Below, piece by piece: positions 36,632-46,238 of a stretch of 64,000 nucleotides of DNA. Both the position numbers and the translations under genes were made by a program. Each line of letters begins with the position of its first letter. Positions within the stretch are counted from its first letter, which is position 1. The notes under the pieces were generated by a model. That model saw only the letters and a list, made by a program, of their open reading frames with translations, did not search any database and was not told the origin of the DNA. Source of the stretch: Maridesulfovibrio ferrireducens (GTDB taxonomy: Bacteria; Desulfobacterota; Desulfovibrionia; Desulfovibrionales; Desulfovibrionaceae); NCBI RefSeq assembly GCF_016342405.1, contig NZ_JAEINN010000005.1, positions 62,001 to 126,000 of the forward strand, given 5' to 3'.

Positions 36632-36648
36632 AATCGCTCGTTAAATGT

Positions 36649-36724
36649 GCTGGCGTAGCTCAATTGGTAGAGCAGCTGATTTGTAATCAGCAGGTTGCGG
36701 GTTCAAGTCCCATCGCCAGCTCCA
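36649..36724 (+). tRNA. tRNA-Thr(TGT)
   Basis: A 76-nt cloverleaf with 7-bp acceptor stem (GCTGGCG/CGCCAGC), anticodon TGT, TTCAAGT T-loop and encoded CCA. First of four clustered tRNAs before tuf. Confidence 0.97.
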
Positions 36725-36748
36725 TTAGTAACGGTTGAAAAATATAGT

Positions 36749-36833
36749 GGTGGGGTTCCCGAGTGGCCAAAGGGAACAGACTGTAAATCTGTCGGCTTCG
36801 CCTTCGGAGGTTCGAATCCTCCCCCCACCACCA
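36749..36833 (+). tRNA. tRNA-Tyr(GTA)
   Basis: An 85-nt class II tRNA with long variable arm, acceptor stem GGTGGGG/CCCCACC, anticodon GTA and encoded CCA. Confidence 0.97.
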
Positions 36834-36892
36834 CTATTAGATAATCGCGCTGTAGGAGACAGGGAGACCTGTTGTGTAACTACGGACAAAGA

Positions 36893-36968
36893 GCGGGAAT
36901 AGCTCAACGGCTAGAGCATCAGCCTTCCAAGCTGAGGGTTGCGAGTTCGAATCTCGTTTCCCGCTCCA
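36893..36968 (+). tRNA. tRNA-Gly(TCC)
   Basis: A 76-nt cloverleaf with acceptor stem GCGGGAA/TTCCCGC, anticodon TCC and encoded CCA. Confidence 0.97.
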
Positions 36969-37012
36969 TTTCTGAATTTACCTCCCATAGTCCACCTGCG
37001 CGTTTAATAGAA

Positions 37013-37088
37013 GCCCACGTAGCTCAGTCGGTAGAGCACTTGCTTGGTAAGTAAGAGGTCTCCGGTTCAAGTCCGGACGTGGGCTCCA
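37013..37088 (+). tRNA. tRNA-Thr(GGT)
   Basis: A 76-nt cloverleaf with acceptor stem GCCCACG/CGTGGGC, anticodon GGT and encoded CCA. The Thr-Tyr-Gly-Thr-tuf order is the classic bacterial tRNA-tufB arrangement. Confidence 0.97.
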
Positions 37089-37159
37089 TACATTTATTTA
37101 ATGACCTTTGAACGCTTTAAATCAGCACGAAGCTGAAAGAAAATTTAGGGGGATTTATC

Positions 37160-38353
37160 ATGGGAAAAGCTAAATTCGAACGGAAGAAGCCTCATGTTAA
37201 TATCGGTACCATCGGTCACATTGACCATGGTAAGACAACTTTGACCGCTGCTATCACTAAGATGGCTGGTCTCTCAGGAAACGGCACATACGTTGCCTTC
37301 GACCAAATTGACAAGGCTCCTGAAGAAAAAGAACGCGGTATCACTATTGCTACTGCTCACGTAGAATACGAAACTGCTAATCGTCACTACGCACACGTTG
37401 ACTGTCCTGGTCATGCTGATTACATCAAGAATATGATTACTGGTGCAGCACAGATGGACGGAGCAATTCTTGTTGTGGCTGCAACTGATGGTCCTATGCC
37501 TCAGACTCGTGAGCACATCCTGCTTGCTCGTCAGGTTGGTGTTCCTTTCGTTGTTGTTTTCATGAACAAGTGCGACATGGTTGACGACGAAGAGTTGCTT
37601 GAACTCGTAGAAATGGAAATTCGCGAACTTCTTTCCGCCTACGACTTCCCTGGTGATGATCTTCCAATCATCATGGGTTCAGCTCTTAAAGCTCTCGAAA
37701 CTGAAGATATCAAAAGCGACGATGCAAAGCCTATCTTTGAACTTCTCGAAGCTTGCGATACTTACATCGAAGAGCCTGTACGTGATATCGATAAACCTTT
37801 CCTTATGCCAATCGAAGACGTTTTCTCCATCTCAGGTCGCGGTACTGTTGTAACAGGTCGTGTTGAGCGTGGAGTCGTTAAAGTTGGTGAAGAAGTTGAA
37901 ATCGTAGGTATCAAAGACACCGTCAAGACTACTTGTACTGGTGTTGAAATGTTCCGCAAGCTCCTCGATCAGGGGCAGGCTGGCGACAACGTTGGTGTAC
38001 TCCTTCGTGGTACCAAGCGCGAAGATGTTGAACGTGGACAGGTTCTTGCCGCTCCAGGTTCCATTCATCCTCACACAAAATTCAAGGCAGAAGTCTACAT
38101 CTTGAATAAAGATGAAGGCGGACGTCACACTCCATTCTTCTCCGGATACCGTCCTCAGTTCTACTTCCGTACTACCGATATCACTGGTATCGTAACACTG
38201 GAAGAAGGCGTAGAAATGGTAATGCCTGGTGACAACGCAACATTTATTGTTGAGATGATCAACCCAATCGGCATGGATCCGGGACTTCGCTTCGCTATTC
38301 GCGAAGGTGGCCGCACCGTAGGTGCTGGGGTTGTAACTGAGATTATGGAGTAA
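37160..38353 (+). CDS. tuf: Elongation factor Tu
   Basis: EF-Tu delivers aminoacyl-tRNA to the ribosome. G-domain motifs are GHIDHGKTT near residue 18, DCPGHADY near 80 and NKCD near 135. The length of 397 residues is normal. It is in the tRNA-tufB position; there is no second tuf after fusA in this window. A purine-rich AGGGGGA site precedes the ATG. Confidence 0.99.
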   Translation: MGKAKFERKKPHVNIGTIGHIDHGKTTLTAAITKMAGLSGNGTYVAFDQIDKAPEEKERGITIATAHVEYETANRHYAHVDCPGHADYIKNMITGAAQMDGAILVVAATDGPMPQTREHILLARQVGVPFVVVFMNKCDMVDDEELLELVEMEIRELLSAYDFPGDDLPIIMGSALKALETEDIKSDDAKPIFELLEACDTYIEEPVRDIDKPFLMPIEDVFSISGRGTVVTGRVERGVVKVGEEVEIVGIKDTVKTTCTGVEMFRKLLDQGQAGDNVGVLLRGTKREDVERGQVLAAPGSIHPHTKFKAEVYILNKDEGGRHTPFFSGYRPQFYFRTTDITGIVTLEEGVEMVMPGDNATFIVEMINPIGMDPGLRFAIREGGRTVGAGVVTEIME

Positions 38354-38356
38354 GAC

Positions 38357-38506
38357 ATGCGTGTCAAAGTTCTGATGCAGTGCACCGAGTGTAAACGTCG
38401 TAACTATTCGACGATGAAGAATAAAAAGAACACTACTGGTCGTATTGAATTGAAAAAGTATTGCCCTTTCGATAAGAAGCATACTCTTCATAAAGAAACC
38501 AAGTAG
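38357..38506 (+). CDS. rpmG: 50S ribosomal protein L33
   Basis: The 49-residue protein begins [17 protein letters not shown] and ends KETK, 3 bp after tuf. The first zinc pair is present (C9, C12). In the second pair only C36 remains, because the partner position is Asp39 (CPFD in place of CPxC). It may bind zinc with a mixed site or not at all. Confidence 0.95.
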   Translation: MRVKVLMQCTECKRRNYSTMKNKKNTTGRIELKKYCPFDKKHTLHKETK

Positions 38507-38520
38507 ATTCTATAAAACGC

Positions 38521-38597
38521 AGGCCAGTAGTTCCAACGGCTAGAACGCCGGTCTCCAAAACCGGATGCTGGGGGTTCGAATCCCTCCTGGCCTGCCA
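38521..38597 (+). tRNA. tRNA-Trp(CCA)
   Basis: A 77-nt cloverleaf with acceptor stem AGGCCAG/CTGGCCT, anticodon CCA, discriminator G and encoded CCA. It lies between rpmG and secE, a common bacterial arrangement. Confidence 0.97.
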
Positions 38598-38616
38598 CTT
38601 CATTTTGGGAATCAAT

Positions 38617-38871
38617 ATGGCCAAGAAAAAAAATAAAAGTGCGGGATCTCAGCTGACCAATACTGAACCTCGTGGAATTGGTGCTAAATTCAAAGAATTT
38701 GCCGAATTTCTAGAGCAGTCAAAGGTCGAGATGAAGAAGGTCGTATGGCCTACTCAGAAAGAGACTATTCAGACCTGTACCGCTGTCTTGGTCCTTGTCG
38801 TAGTCATGTCTATATTTCTGGGTGTTGTTGACCTAGGCCTCTCAAAATTTGTTGAGGCTATTTTATCTTAA
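38617..38871 (+). CDS. secE: Preprotein translocase subunit SecE
   Basis: The short SecE form has a basic N terminus, the amphipathic helix with conserved VKKVVWPTQKE (here MKKVVWPTQKE), and one membrane helix at about 50-72. The frame could open at TTG 38605, but ATG 38617 begins the expected MAKKKNK start (84 residues) with GGGA upstream. Confidence 0.94.
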   Translation: MAKKKNKSAGSQLTNTEPRGIGAKFKEFAEFLEQSKVEMKKVVWPTQKETIQTCTAVLVLVVVMSIFLGVVDLGLSKFVEAILS

Positions 38872-38896
38872 ATCAACTCAAACAACAGAAAGCCTC

Positions 38897-39457
38897 ATGA
38901 ACGAAGACGCTGAAAAACCTCAGGGAAGGAAAGCCCGTTGGTATATAGTTCATGTCTATTCAGGATATGAACAGCGGGTTGAGCAGACTGTCCGTGAAAT
39001 GATGAGAATTGGTCAGGACAATGGTCTGATCGAAGAAGTCGTTGTTCCCACGGAAAAAGTGGTCGAGTTGGTCAAAGGGGAAAAGAGAACGTCTACTCGG
39101 AAATTTTATCCGGGTTACGTCATGATCAAAATGATCATGGAAGATGAGTCCTGGCATCTCATCCAATCTATCCCACGCGTAACTGGATTCATCGGTGGTA
39201 AAAACCGCCCGACTCCAATGCGTGACAGCGAAGCAGCTAAAATCCTGAGTCTGATGGAAGACCGTCAGGAACAGCCGAGACCCAAGTTCAACTTTGATCG
39301 GGGCGACGATGTCCGGGTCATTGACGGACCTTTCAGTGGTTTCAACGGACTCGTAGAGGATGTCAACTACGATAAAGGTAAGCTTCGCGTGTCAGTTTCC
39401 ATATTCGGTCGCCAGACTCCGGTGGAACTGGACTTTGTTCAGGTTACCAAAGGGTAA
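38897..39457 (+). CDS. nusG: Transcription termination/antitermination factor NusG
   Basis: The NGN domain starts at RWYIVHVYSGYE and contains FYPGYVMIKM; the KOW domain follows at DDVRVIDGPFSGFNG. The open frame reaches back into secE (38849), but ATG 38897 gives the usual 186 residues. The Shine-Dalgarno site is weak. NusG links RNA polymerase to the ribosome or Rho. Confidence 0.96.
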   Translation: MNEDAEKPQGRKARWYIVHVYSGYEQRVEQTVREMMRIGQDNGLIEEVVVPTEKVVELVKGEKRTSTRKFYPGYVMIKMIMEDESWHLIQSIPRVTGFIGGKNRPTPMRDSEAAKILSLMEDRQEQPRPKFNFDRGDDVRVIDGPFSGFNGLVEDVNYDKGKLRVSVSIFGRQTPVELDFVQVTKG

Positions 39458-39488
39458 TTCTGACCGCACTGCATTATATTCATTCCGA

Positions 39489-39513
39489 CAGTGAGCACCC
39501 TCACTGAATTTTT
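39489..39513 (+). other. Hairpin between nusG and rplK
   Basis: A 7-bp stem CAGTGAG/CTCACTG with a CACC loop is followed by a short T-run. It may be a weak terminator, processing site or attenuator before the L11 gene. Confidence 0.5.
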
Positions 39514-39530
39514 ATATAGGACATAAAGCG

Positions 39531-39956
39531 ATGGCCAAGAAAGAAATAGGCAAAATTAAGCTTCAGATTCCAGCTGGATCAGCTAATCCGTCCCCACCGG
39601 TCGGACCTGCGTTAGGTCAGCATGGTGTCAATATAATGGAATTCTGCAAAGCGTTTAACGCTAAAACGCAGGACCAAAAGGGCATGATCACTCCGGTCAT
39701 TATTACTGTCTATCATGACAGGTCCTTTTCCTTCATTACTAAGACTCCTCCGGCTTCCACATTATTGCTTAAAGCTGCAAAGTTAGCAAAAGGTTCCGGA
39801 GAGCCAAACAAGAACAAAGTCGGTAAGGTTTCCAAAGCCCAGGTTGAAGAAATCGCTAAGCTTAAAGCTCCCGACTTGACCTCTGCAAATACTGAAGCTG
39901 CTATGAAAAGCATCATGGGCACAGCCCGCAGTATGGGCATTGAAGTCACAGACTAG
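39531..39956 (+). CDS. rplK: 50S ribosomal protein L11
   Basis: The 141-residue protein has the N-terminal factor-binding region ([14 protein letters not shown]) and the C-terminal rRNA-binding domain ([10 protein letters not shown]). It forms the GTPase-associated centre. L1 follows after 16 bp. Confidence 0.99.
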   Translation: MAKKEIGKIKLQIPAGSANPSPPVGPALGQHGVNIMEFCKAFNAKTQDQKGMITPVIITVYHDRSFSFITKTPPASTLLLKAAKLAKGSGEPNKNKVGKVSKAQVEEIAKLKAPDLTSANTEAAMKSIMGTARSMGIEVTD

Positions 39957-39972
39957 GTGAGGGGAAAAGATC

Positions 39973-40677
39973 ATGCCTAAGCACGGAAAAAAATACAGAA
40001 ATGCAACTGAAGGGACAGATTCATACGGTTTAACCGTAGAAAATGCTGTTAAACTTGCAGTTGAAAAGGCGTATGCAAAGTTCGACGAGACCGTTGATGT
40101 AGCCATCAACCTTGGAGTCGACCCCAAGTATTCCGATCAGATGATTCGTGGAGCAGTAACCCTGCCTAACGGACTCGGAAAAGAAGTAAGAGTAGCTTGC
40201 TTCTGTAGTGGGGAAAAAGAAGCGGAAGCCAAAGCTGCCGGTGCCGACTTTGTCGGTGGCGAAGATTTGGTTGAAAAAGTTAAAGAAGGATGGCTTGATT
40301 TCGATAAAGCCATTGCTACACCTGATATGATGGCGAAAGTCGGTCTTATCGGTAGAGTACTTGGACCTCGCGGTCTGATGCCTAATGCTAAAACTGGAAC
40401 CGTTACTTTTGACGTAGCTAAAGCCGTTAGCGAAGTTAAAGCTGGACGCGTAGAATTCAAGGTCGACAAGGCTGGTGTTCTTCATGCTCCTATCGGGAAA
40501 GTTTCTTTCGGTGCTGAAAAGCTCCTTGAGAATCTTAAATCCCTTCTTGATACTGTCAACAAACTTAAACCTTCAACGGTTAAAGGGACTTACATGAAAG
40601 CAGTTGCCGTGGCTACCACCATGGGTCCTGGTTTCAGAGTAGATCCATTGGCAGCAAGAAAGTACGTAGAGTCCTAA
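39973..40677 (+). CDS. rplA: 50S ribosomal protein L1
   Basis: The 234-residue protein contains the L1 stalk-binding signature [18 protein letters not shown]1 usually represses its own rplK-rplA message. GGGGAAAAG precedes the ATG. Confidence 0.99.
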   Translation: MPKHGKKYRNATEGTDSYGLTVENAVKLAVEKAYAKFDETVDVAINLGVDPKYSDQMIRGAVTLPNGLGKEVRVACFCSGEKEAEAKAAGADFVGGEDLVEKVKEGWLDFDKAIATPDMMAKVGLIGRVLGPRGLMPNAKTGTVTFDVAKAVSEVKAGRVEFKVDKAGVLHAPIGKVSFGAEKLLENLKSLLDTVNKLKPSTVKGTYMKAVAVATTMGPGFRVDPLAARKYVES

Positions 40678-40684
40678 ATCATCA

Positions 40685-40820
40685 GATGCCGCTTTTGGCG
40701 GCTTTTGATGTTTAAATACACGGGAAGTTTAGTCGAAGAAAGCAGGAGGGATGGTCCCTTAATTTCCTGCCGAGACATTACTTTGACTTGCTTTCCGGGT
40801 CAAATCATTAGGAGTGTTAA
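40685..40820 (+). promoter_or_regulatory. L10 leader (autoregulatory RNA) before rplJ
   Basis: The 144-nt space has a small GC hairpin with TTTT (40688-40706), then a long hairpin at 40742-40770 with outer GCAGGA/TCCTGC and inner GGGA/TCCC pairs interrupted by a 3' bulge, followed by CGAGACATTA. Position and bulged stem match the ribosomal L10 leader family, where the L10-L12 complex represses translation. This open frame also reaches back to 40705, but that extension is leader, not protein. Confidence 0.75.
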
Positions 40821-40821
40821 G

Positions 40822-41343
40822 GTGAAAAGGCAACAAAAAGCCCAGATTATCGAGCAGCTCAAAGAAGTAGCTGAAAGGGCGAGCATTGCCATCGTTACTG
40901 ACTTCAAAGGTCTCGGCGTTGAAGAATTTACTGATCTTCGCGCTAAACTAAGAGAAGTCGGTGTCGATTGCCAAGTCGTTAAGAACACTCTGGCCCGGTT
41001 GGCGTTTGAGGGTACCGATCACGGTATTCTGGCCGATAAATTCAAGGAAAACTGTGCAATTGTAACTGGATATGAAGATCCTGTTGCGGCAGCAAAAGCA
41101 GTTGCAGATTTCGCTAAGGGAAGCAAAAAATTCTCTATGCGTTTTGCCAGCCTTGAGGGTAAGTATCTTGACGAATCTGGCGTACAGGCGCTCTCCAAGC
41201 TTCCGAGCAAGGAAGAGCTCTTAGGCAAGGCTCTTGGCACAATGAATGCTGTGCCCACTAACTTTGTGAGAGTTCTCGCAAATGTACCACGCGGACTTCT
41301 GAATGTTCTTACAGCTGTTAAGGACCAGAAGGAAGCTGCATAA
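40822..41343 (+). CDS. rplJ: 50S ribosomal protein L10
   Basis: L10 anchors L7/L12 dimers on the ribosome. The 173-residue protein begins at GTG 40822, with GGAG 7 nt upstream, and reads [13 protein letters not shown]; this is the normal L10 start. The motif [10 protein letters not shown] is conserved and the C-terminal helix binds L12. Confidence 0.97.
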   Translation: MKRQQKAQIIEQLKEVAERASIAIVTDFKGLGVEEFTDLRAKLREVGVDCQVVKNTLARLAFEGTDHGILADKFKENCAIVTGYEDPVAAAKAVADFAKGSKKFSMRFASLEGKYLDESGVQALSKLPSKEELLGKALGTMNAVPTNFVRVLANVPRGLLNVLTAVKDQKEAA

Positions 41344-41387
41344 CTGCCAAGTCAAGGCAATTCAAAGAATCCCAGGAGGAAATTTCC

Positions 41388-41774
41388 ATGTCAGATATTA
41401 CTAAAGACCAGGTTGTAGAATTCATTTCCAGCATGACAGTTCTTGAACTTTCCGAGTTCATCAAAGAACTTGAAGAAAAATTCGGTGTTTCTGCAGCAGC
41501 TCCAGTAGCAGCATTTGCAGCAGCACCTGCTGGCGCTGACGCTGGCGCAGCTGAAGAAGAGCAGACTGAATTCGACGTTATCCTTAAGGGTGCCGGCGGA
41601 AACAAGATTGCTGTTATCAAAGCTGTCCGCGCTCTCACAGGCCTTGGTCTGAAAGAAGCTAAAGCTAAAGTAGACGAAGCTCCTGCAGCTATCAAAGAAG
41701 GCGTAGAAAAATCAGAAGCAGAAGAAGCTCTTAAGCAGCTTACTGAAGCTGGTGCTGACGCTGAAATGAAATAG
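41388..41774 (+). CDS. rplL: 50S ribosomal protein L7/L12
   Basis: The 128-residue protein has an N-terminal dimer domain, an Ala-rich hinge at about 36-52, and the C-terminal factor-binding domain ([23 protein letters not shown] with no gaps). AGGAGG precedes the ATG. Confidence 0.99.
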   Translation: MSDITKDQVVEFISSMTVLELSEFIKELEEKFGVSAAAPVAAFAAAPAGADAGAAEEEQTEFDVILKGAGGNKIAVIKAVRALTGLGLKEAKAKVDEAPAAIKEGVEKSEAEEALKQLTEAGADAEMK

Positions 41775-41798
41775 CTCAAGCAAATTCATTGTCAATGC

Positions 41799-41840
41799 AA
41801 GAGGAGCGCACGCCCCCGCACAGGGGTTGCGCTCTTCTCG
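41799..41840 (+). other. Large hairpin in the rplL-rpoB intergenic space
   Basis: An 11-bp outer stem (41800-41810 with 41828-41838) encloses a CCCC/GGGG inner stem. No T-run follows. This position often holds an attenuator or RNase III site that sets the ratio of ribosomal protein to RNA polymerase transcripts. Confidence 0.7.
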
Positions 41841-41852
41841 CTGTTAAAAAGA

Positions 41853-41880
41853 TTGACAAAATTGCCTGATGAACTATTTA
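41853..41880 (+). promoter_or_regulatory. Possible secondary promoter before rpoB
   Basis: A consensus TTGACA is followed after 16 nt by TATTTA. The -10 box matches poorly at its last positions. It would give rpoB-rpoC a separate promoter. Confidence 0.4.
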
Positions 41881-41926
41881 GATTAGATTCAGACTCGCGC
41901 AGATGGTTCTTCATTGCGTAATCTAA

Positions 41927-42064
41927 ATGGTTAAAAAATTTCTCGTTGTAGGCAAAATTGTTCTGCCGCACTATGTTCGTCTTGCACTTTTTGGCGTACC
42001 AATGATTTATTATTGGTTGATGTTCGTCAAATCGCTTCTTCCCAACCCTAACCTTCTCACTTGA
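41927..42064 (+). CDS. Possible 45-codon small ORF upstream of rpoB
   Basis: ATG 41927 opens a 45-residue frame with a basic start (MVKKF), a hydrophobic middle ([16 protein letters not shown]) and a polar end, like a single-helix membrane peptide. It stops 10 nt before rpoB, and its TGA merges with the GAGGA site used by rpoB. No clear Shine-Dalgarno precedes it. It may be a leader peptide, a small membrane protein or chance. Confidence 0.3.
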   Translation: MVKKFLVVGKIVLPHYVRLALFGVPMIYYWLMFVKSLLPNPNLLT

Positions 42065-42074
42065 TGAGGATACG

Positions 42075-45000
42075 ATGGGTCAGCTCAGAAAAATATTTGG
42101 AAAGATCAAAGTCACACTGCCGGTACCTCACCTGCTTGAATTGCAGGTTGATTCCTTTGTAAAGTTCCTTCAGGAAGGCGTTGCGCCGGCCAGTAGGGCA
42201 GACATTGGTTTAGAAGGGGTATTTCGTTCGGTTTTTCCTATTGAAGACTTCAACAAAACTGCAAGTCTTGAATATGTTAGCTACGATATCGGTGAGCCTA
42301 AATATGATATGGACGAGTGTATCTCGAAGGGACTTACTTATGAAGCCCCTATCCGTATTAAGGTTCGTCTCGTAGTCTTTGATGTTGATGAAGAATCCGA
42401 AAGCAGGACTATTCGCGACATTAAAGAGCAGGACATTTATTTCGGAACCGTACCGCTCATGAGTGAGCAGGGTACGTTTATCATAAACGGTACTGAACGC
42501 GTAATTGTTAACCAGTTGCAACGTTCTCCCGGTATCATTTTTGAACATGATTCGGGTAAAACACATACCAGCCGAAAAGTTCTTTATAGTTGCAGGGTCA
42601 TTCCCATGCGCGGTTCATGGCTGGATTTTGATTTTGACCATAAAGATATTCTTTATGTTCGTATTGACAGGCGTCGTAAAATGCCTGCGACTGTTCTTCT
42701 CAAAGCTATGGGGCTGTCTAAGCAGGATATTCTCGACTTTTTCTATGAAGTTGAAGAATACAAGCTTGATAGACACATTGCACGACGTAAAGTTGTGGAG
42801 AATCAGTACCGTAAAGAAACTGCATGGGTTGATCTCTCACTCGAAGATGGCAAAGTCATCGTAGAGCGTGATAAACCTATTACTAAGTTCGGCTGGCGTA
42901 AGCTTGTCCGCGGCGGCGTTGAATATATCGAAGTTGATCCTAAATGCATTATAGGACAATTTGCTGCTGTAGATATTACTGATCCTGATACAGGTGAAGT
43001 TCTTGCTGAGTCTGCTGACGAAATTACTGAAGAAGTTTTTGAAAGAATACAGGAAGTCGGCCTTAAAGAAGTGAAAGTACTTCTTACTCTGGGCGCGGAT
43101 ACCTCCTCTTCTTTGCGTGATACGCTCATGTTGGATAAGAGTGCTGACGTCGAAAGTGCGCAGATCGAGATCTACCGCAGACTTCGTCCAAGTTCTCCTC
43201 CGACTGCAGAAATTGCTGCAAACTTCTTTGAGAATTTATTCCGCAGTTCAGACTACTATGACCTTTCATCCGTTGGTCGTTACAAATTAAATGCACGTCT
43301 TGCAGTTGATACTCCTCTTGAATTGAGGACTCTCACTAACGGCGACATTTTAAAGGCTGTTCTGCTTCTTTGTAAACTTAAAGACAGTCATGGTCCTGCT
43401 GATGATATCGATAACCTTGGTAACAGACGTGTACGTCCTGTTGGCGAGCTTGTCGAAAATCAATACAGAATTGGTCTAGTTCGTATGGAAAGAGCTATCA
43501 AGGAGCGCATGAGCCTCCAGGAAGTAGCAACTCTTATGCCGCATGACTTGATCAATCCTAAGCCTGTAGCAGCTGTTCTTAAAGAGTTCTTCGGAACCTC
43601 TCAGTTGTCACAGTTTATGGATCAGACGAATCCGCTTTCCGAGGTAACTCATAAGCGTAGATTGTCTGCTCTTGGACCCGGCGGTCTTACCCGTGAACGT
43701 GCAGGATTTGAAGTCCGTGACGTTCACGTAAGTCATTACGGCAGAATCTGCCCTATTGAAACTCCTGAAGGACCAAACATCGGTCTTATCGTTTCCTTGA
43801 CAACTTATTCCAAGGTTAACGAATTCGGTTTCATTGAAAGTCCTTACCGGACAATCAAAGATTCCACTATGACTGATGAAATATTATATTATGACGCGAC
43901 TAGAGAAGTTGGTCACGTTGTTGCTCAGGCAAACGCGCCTATTTCTGCTGAGGGATCATTCGTTAATCCGCTTGTAACCTCACGCCGTAACGGTGATGTT
44001 TCCATGATGCCTCGTGAAGACGTAACTCTCATGGACATCAGCCCGAGTCAGACAGTTTCTGTTTCAGCTGCACTTATTCCGTTCCTTGAACATGATGATG
44101 CTAACCGAGCACTCATGGGATCGAATATGCAGCGTCAGGCTGTTCCACTTCTTAAAACAGCTCAGCCTTTAGTCGGAACCGGAATGGAAGCAAACGTTGC
44201 GCAGGATTCCGGTAGTTGTCTACTTGCTGAATTTGACGGATATATTGATTACGTTGATGCAGAACGTCTCGTACTTAGATACGATGACGGGATTTATCCT
44301 GATACCGGCGGTATAAAACATTATGAGCTTCAGAAATGGCACAAGTCCAATCAGAACTCATGTTATGGTGCCCGTCCGAGACTTCAGGTTGGAACCCGCG
44401 TTTCTAAGGGTGAAGTTCTAGCTGACGGACCTGGAATCAAGGACGGAGAACTTGCTCTTGGTAAAAACCTTCTCGTGGCATTTATGCCTTGGTGTGGTTT
44501 TAACTTTGAGGATGCCATTCTTATTTCAGAACGTGTTGTAAAAGAAGACGTTTACACCTCAGTTCATATTGAGGAATTCGAACTCGTAGCACGTGATACC
44601 AAGCTTGGACCCGAAGAAGTTACTCGCGATATTCCTAACGTCAGTGAAGATATGCTCAGCAATCTTGACGAATGTGGTATTATCCGCCTTGGAGCCCGTA
44701 TTACTCCCGATGATATTCTCGTCGGAAAGATCACTCCTAAAGGTGAAACACAGCTGACACCTGAAGAAAAACTCCTCAGAGCTATCTTCGGTGATAAAGC
44801 TCGCGATGTAAAAAATACATCTCTCAAGGTTCCACCGGGAATCGAGGGAACTGTTATTGACGTTAAGGTGTTTAACCGCAGATCCGGTGAGAAAGATGAC
44901 CGTACTAAGGCCATCGAAGATTTTGAGCTTTCTAAGCATGATATGAAAGAAAGCAAACACATCGATTCTCTCACTATTAAGACTCGCGAAAAAATTAACG

Positions 45001-46178
45001 CCGTCGTTAGTAACAAGCAGATCAACCAGACTCTTATGGGACGCAGAAAGGGTGAAGTTCTTGCAGAAGCAGGACACACTATTACTGATGCTATCCTTAG
45101 TGAAATACCACTTAAGAAACTGGGCGGTCTTTTCTCAGACAAAGACACCAATGAAGCTGTTAAATATCTTCTTGGTGAATATGATAAGCAGATACGCGTT
45201 ATTAAGGGCATTTATGACGTTAAGCGCGAAAAAGTCACCGAAGGTGATGATTTGCCTCCTGGCGTTATCAAAATGGTCAAGGTCTACATTGCGGTTAAGC
45301 GTAAGCTTTCCGTAGGTGATAAAATGGCTGGACGCCATGGTAACAAGGGTGTTGTTTCCTGTATCCTTCCTGAACAGGATATGCCGTTCTTTGCAGATGG
45401 TACTCCGATGGACATCGTTTTGAACCCTCTTGGGGTTCCTTCTCGAATGAATATCGGTCAGATTATGGAAACACATCTTGGTTGGGCAGCTCTTGAACTT
45501 GGACATAAGTTCGCAAGAATGTTTGATGCCGGTACCGCCCTTGATGAAATACGTAAAGAGGTCAAGAGCACCTTCGATTCAGAAGATGTTTTTGAGCTTG
45601 TTGACAGCCTTGATGATGATGAATTCAAAGATGCTCTTAATAAAGCACGTGAAGGTATTGTCACTAAGACCCCTGTTTTCGACGGTGCTACAGAGAAAGA
45701 AATCTGGGATCTGGTTGTAAAAACCGGGATTCCTGACGACGGTAAAGTCACCCTTTGGGATGGACGTACCGGAGAACCTTTCCACAACCGCGTAACAGTC
45801 GGGGTTATGTACATTCTTAAGCTTCATCATTTAGTTGATGAAAAGATTCACGCCCGTTCAACCGGACCTTACTCGCTGGTAACTCAGCAGCCTCTGGGCG
45901 GTAAAGCTCAGTTTGGTGGACAGAGACTCGGGGAAATGGAAGTTTGGGCACTTGAAGCATACGGTGCAGCCTACCTGCTTCAGGAATTCCTGACTGTCAA
46001 ATCCGATGATGTTACCGGTCGTGTAAAAATGTATGAAAAAATCGTCAAGGGTGATAACTTCCTTGAAGCTGGACTCCCTGAATCGTTTAACGTTCTGATT
46101 AAAGAGCTTATGTCTCTTGGTCTTGATGTTACTTTGCTTCAGGATGACGAAGAAGAAACTTCCGCTATAACGAAATAA
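42075..46178 (+). CDS. rpoB: RNA polymerase subunit beta
   Basis: The 1367-residue protein has the rifampicin region ([23 protein letters not shown] with the usual residues), the [10 protein letters not shown] motif near the end and the [13 protein letters not shown] active-site region. GAGGA precedes the ATG. It is followed by rpoC after 60 bp. Confidence 0.99.
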   Translation: MGQLRKIFGKIKVTLPVPHLLELQVDSFVKFLQEGVAPASRADIGLEGVFRSVFPIEDFNKTASLEYVSYDIGEPKYDMDECISKGLTYEAPIRIKVRLVVFDVDEESESRTIRDIKEQDIYFGTVPLMSEQGTFIINGTERVIVNQLQRSPGIIFEHDSGKTHTSRKVLYSCRVIPMRGSWLDFDFDHKDILYVRIDRRRKMPATVLLKAMGLSKQDILDFFYEVEEYKLDRHIARRKVVENQYRKETAWVDLSLEDGKVIVERDKPITKFGWRKLVRGGVEYIEVDPKCIIGQFAAVDITDPDTGEVLAESADEITEEVFERIQEVGLKEVKVLLTLGADTSSSLRDTLMLDKSADVESAQIEIYRRLRPSSPPTAEIAANFFENLFRSSDYYDLSSVGRYKLNARLAVDTPLELRTLTNGDILKAVLLLCKLKDSHGPADDIDNLGNRRVRPVGELVENQYRIGLVRMERAIKERMSLQEVATLMPHDLINPKPVAAVLKEFFGTSQLSQFMDQTNPLSEVTHKRRLSALGPGGLTRERAGFEVRDVHVSHYGRICPIETPEGPNIGLIVSLTTYSKVNEFGFIESPYRTIKDSTMTDEILYYDATREVGHVVAQANAPISAEGSFVNPLVTSRRNGDVSMMPREDVTLMDISPSQTVSVSAALIPFLEHDDANRALMGSNMQRQAVPLLKTAQPLVGTGMEANVAQDSGSCLLAEFDGYIDYVDAERLVLRYDDGIYPDTGGIKHYELQKWHKSNQNSCYGARPRLQVGTRVSKGEVLADGPGIKDGELALGKNLLVAFMPWCGFNFEDAILISERVVKEDVYTSVHIEEFELVARDTKLGPEEVTRDIPNVSEDMLSNLDECGIIRLGARITPDDILVGKITPKGETQLTPEEKLLRAIFGDKARDVKNTSLKVPPGIEGTVIDVKVFNRRSGEKDDRTKAIEDFELSKHDMKESKHIDSLTIKTREKINAVVSNKQINQTLMGRRKGEVLAEAGHTITDAILSEIPLKKLGGLFSDKDTNEAVKYLLGEYDKQIRVIKGIYDVKREKVTEGDDLPPGVIKMVKVYIAVKRKLSVGDKMAGRHGNKGVVSCILPEQDMPFFADGTPMDIVLNPLGVPSRMNIGQIMETHLGWAALELGHKFARMFDAGTALDEIRKEVKSTFDSEDVFELVDSLDDDEFKDALNKAREGIVTKTPVFDGATEKEIWDLVVKTGIPDDGKVTLWDGRTGEPFHNRVTVGVMYILKLHHLVDEKIHARSTGPYSLVTQQPLGGKAQFGGQRLGEMEVWALEAYGAAYLLQEFLTVKSDDVTGRVKMYEKIVKGDNFLEAGLPESFNVLIKELMSLGLDVTLLQDDEEETSAITK

Positions 46179-46182
46179 TGAG

Positions 46183-46204
46183 CGCGGGGCCGCAAGGCCC
46201 CGCG
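46183..46204 (+). other. GCAA-tetraloop hairpin between rpoB and rpoC
   Basis: A perfect 9-bp GC stem (CGCGGGGCC arm) has a GCAA loop of the stable GNRA type. No T-run follows, so it is more likely an mRNA stability or processing element than a terminator. Confidence 0.6.
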
Positions 46205-46238
46205 ACTAGATAAACCTTTTCACGAAAGGGGTATATTA

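Larger units (their letters stand above)
36309..36648. other. Intergenic region between dus and the tRNA cluster
   Basis: These 340 bp hold no convincing gene. They contain an eight-codon ORF with a strong GAGGAGG site (ATG at about 36370), an A-tract at 36441-36467, a 12-nt palindrome GACTTATAAGTC, and two hairpins with cUUCGg tetraloops (near 36510-36522 and at 36569-36584). Confidence 0.6.
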
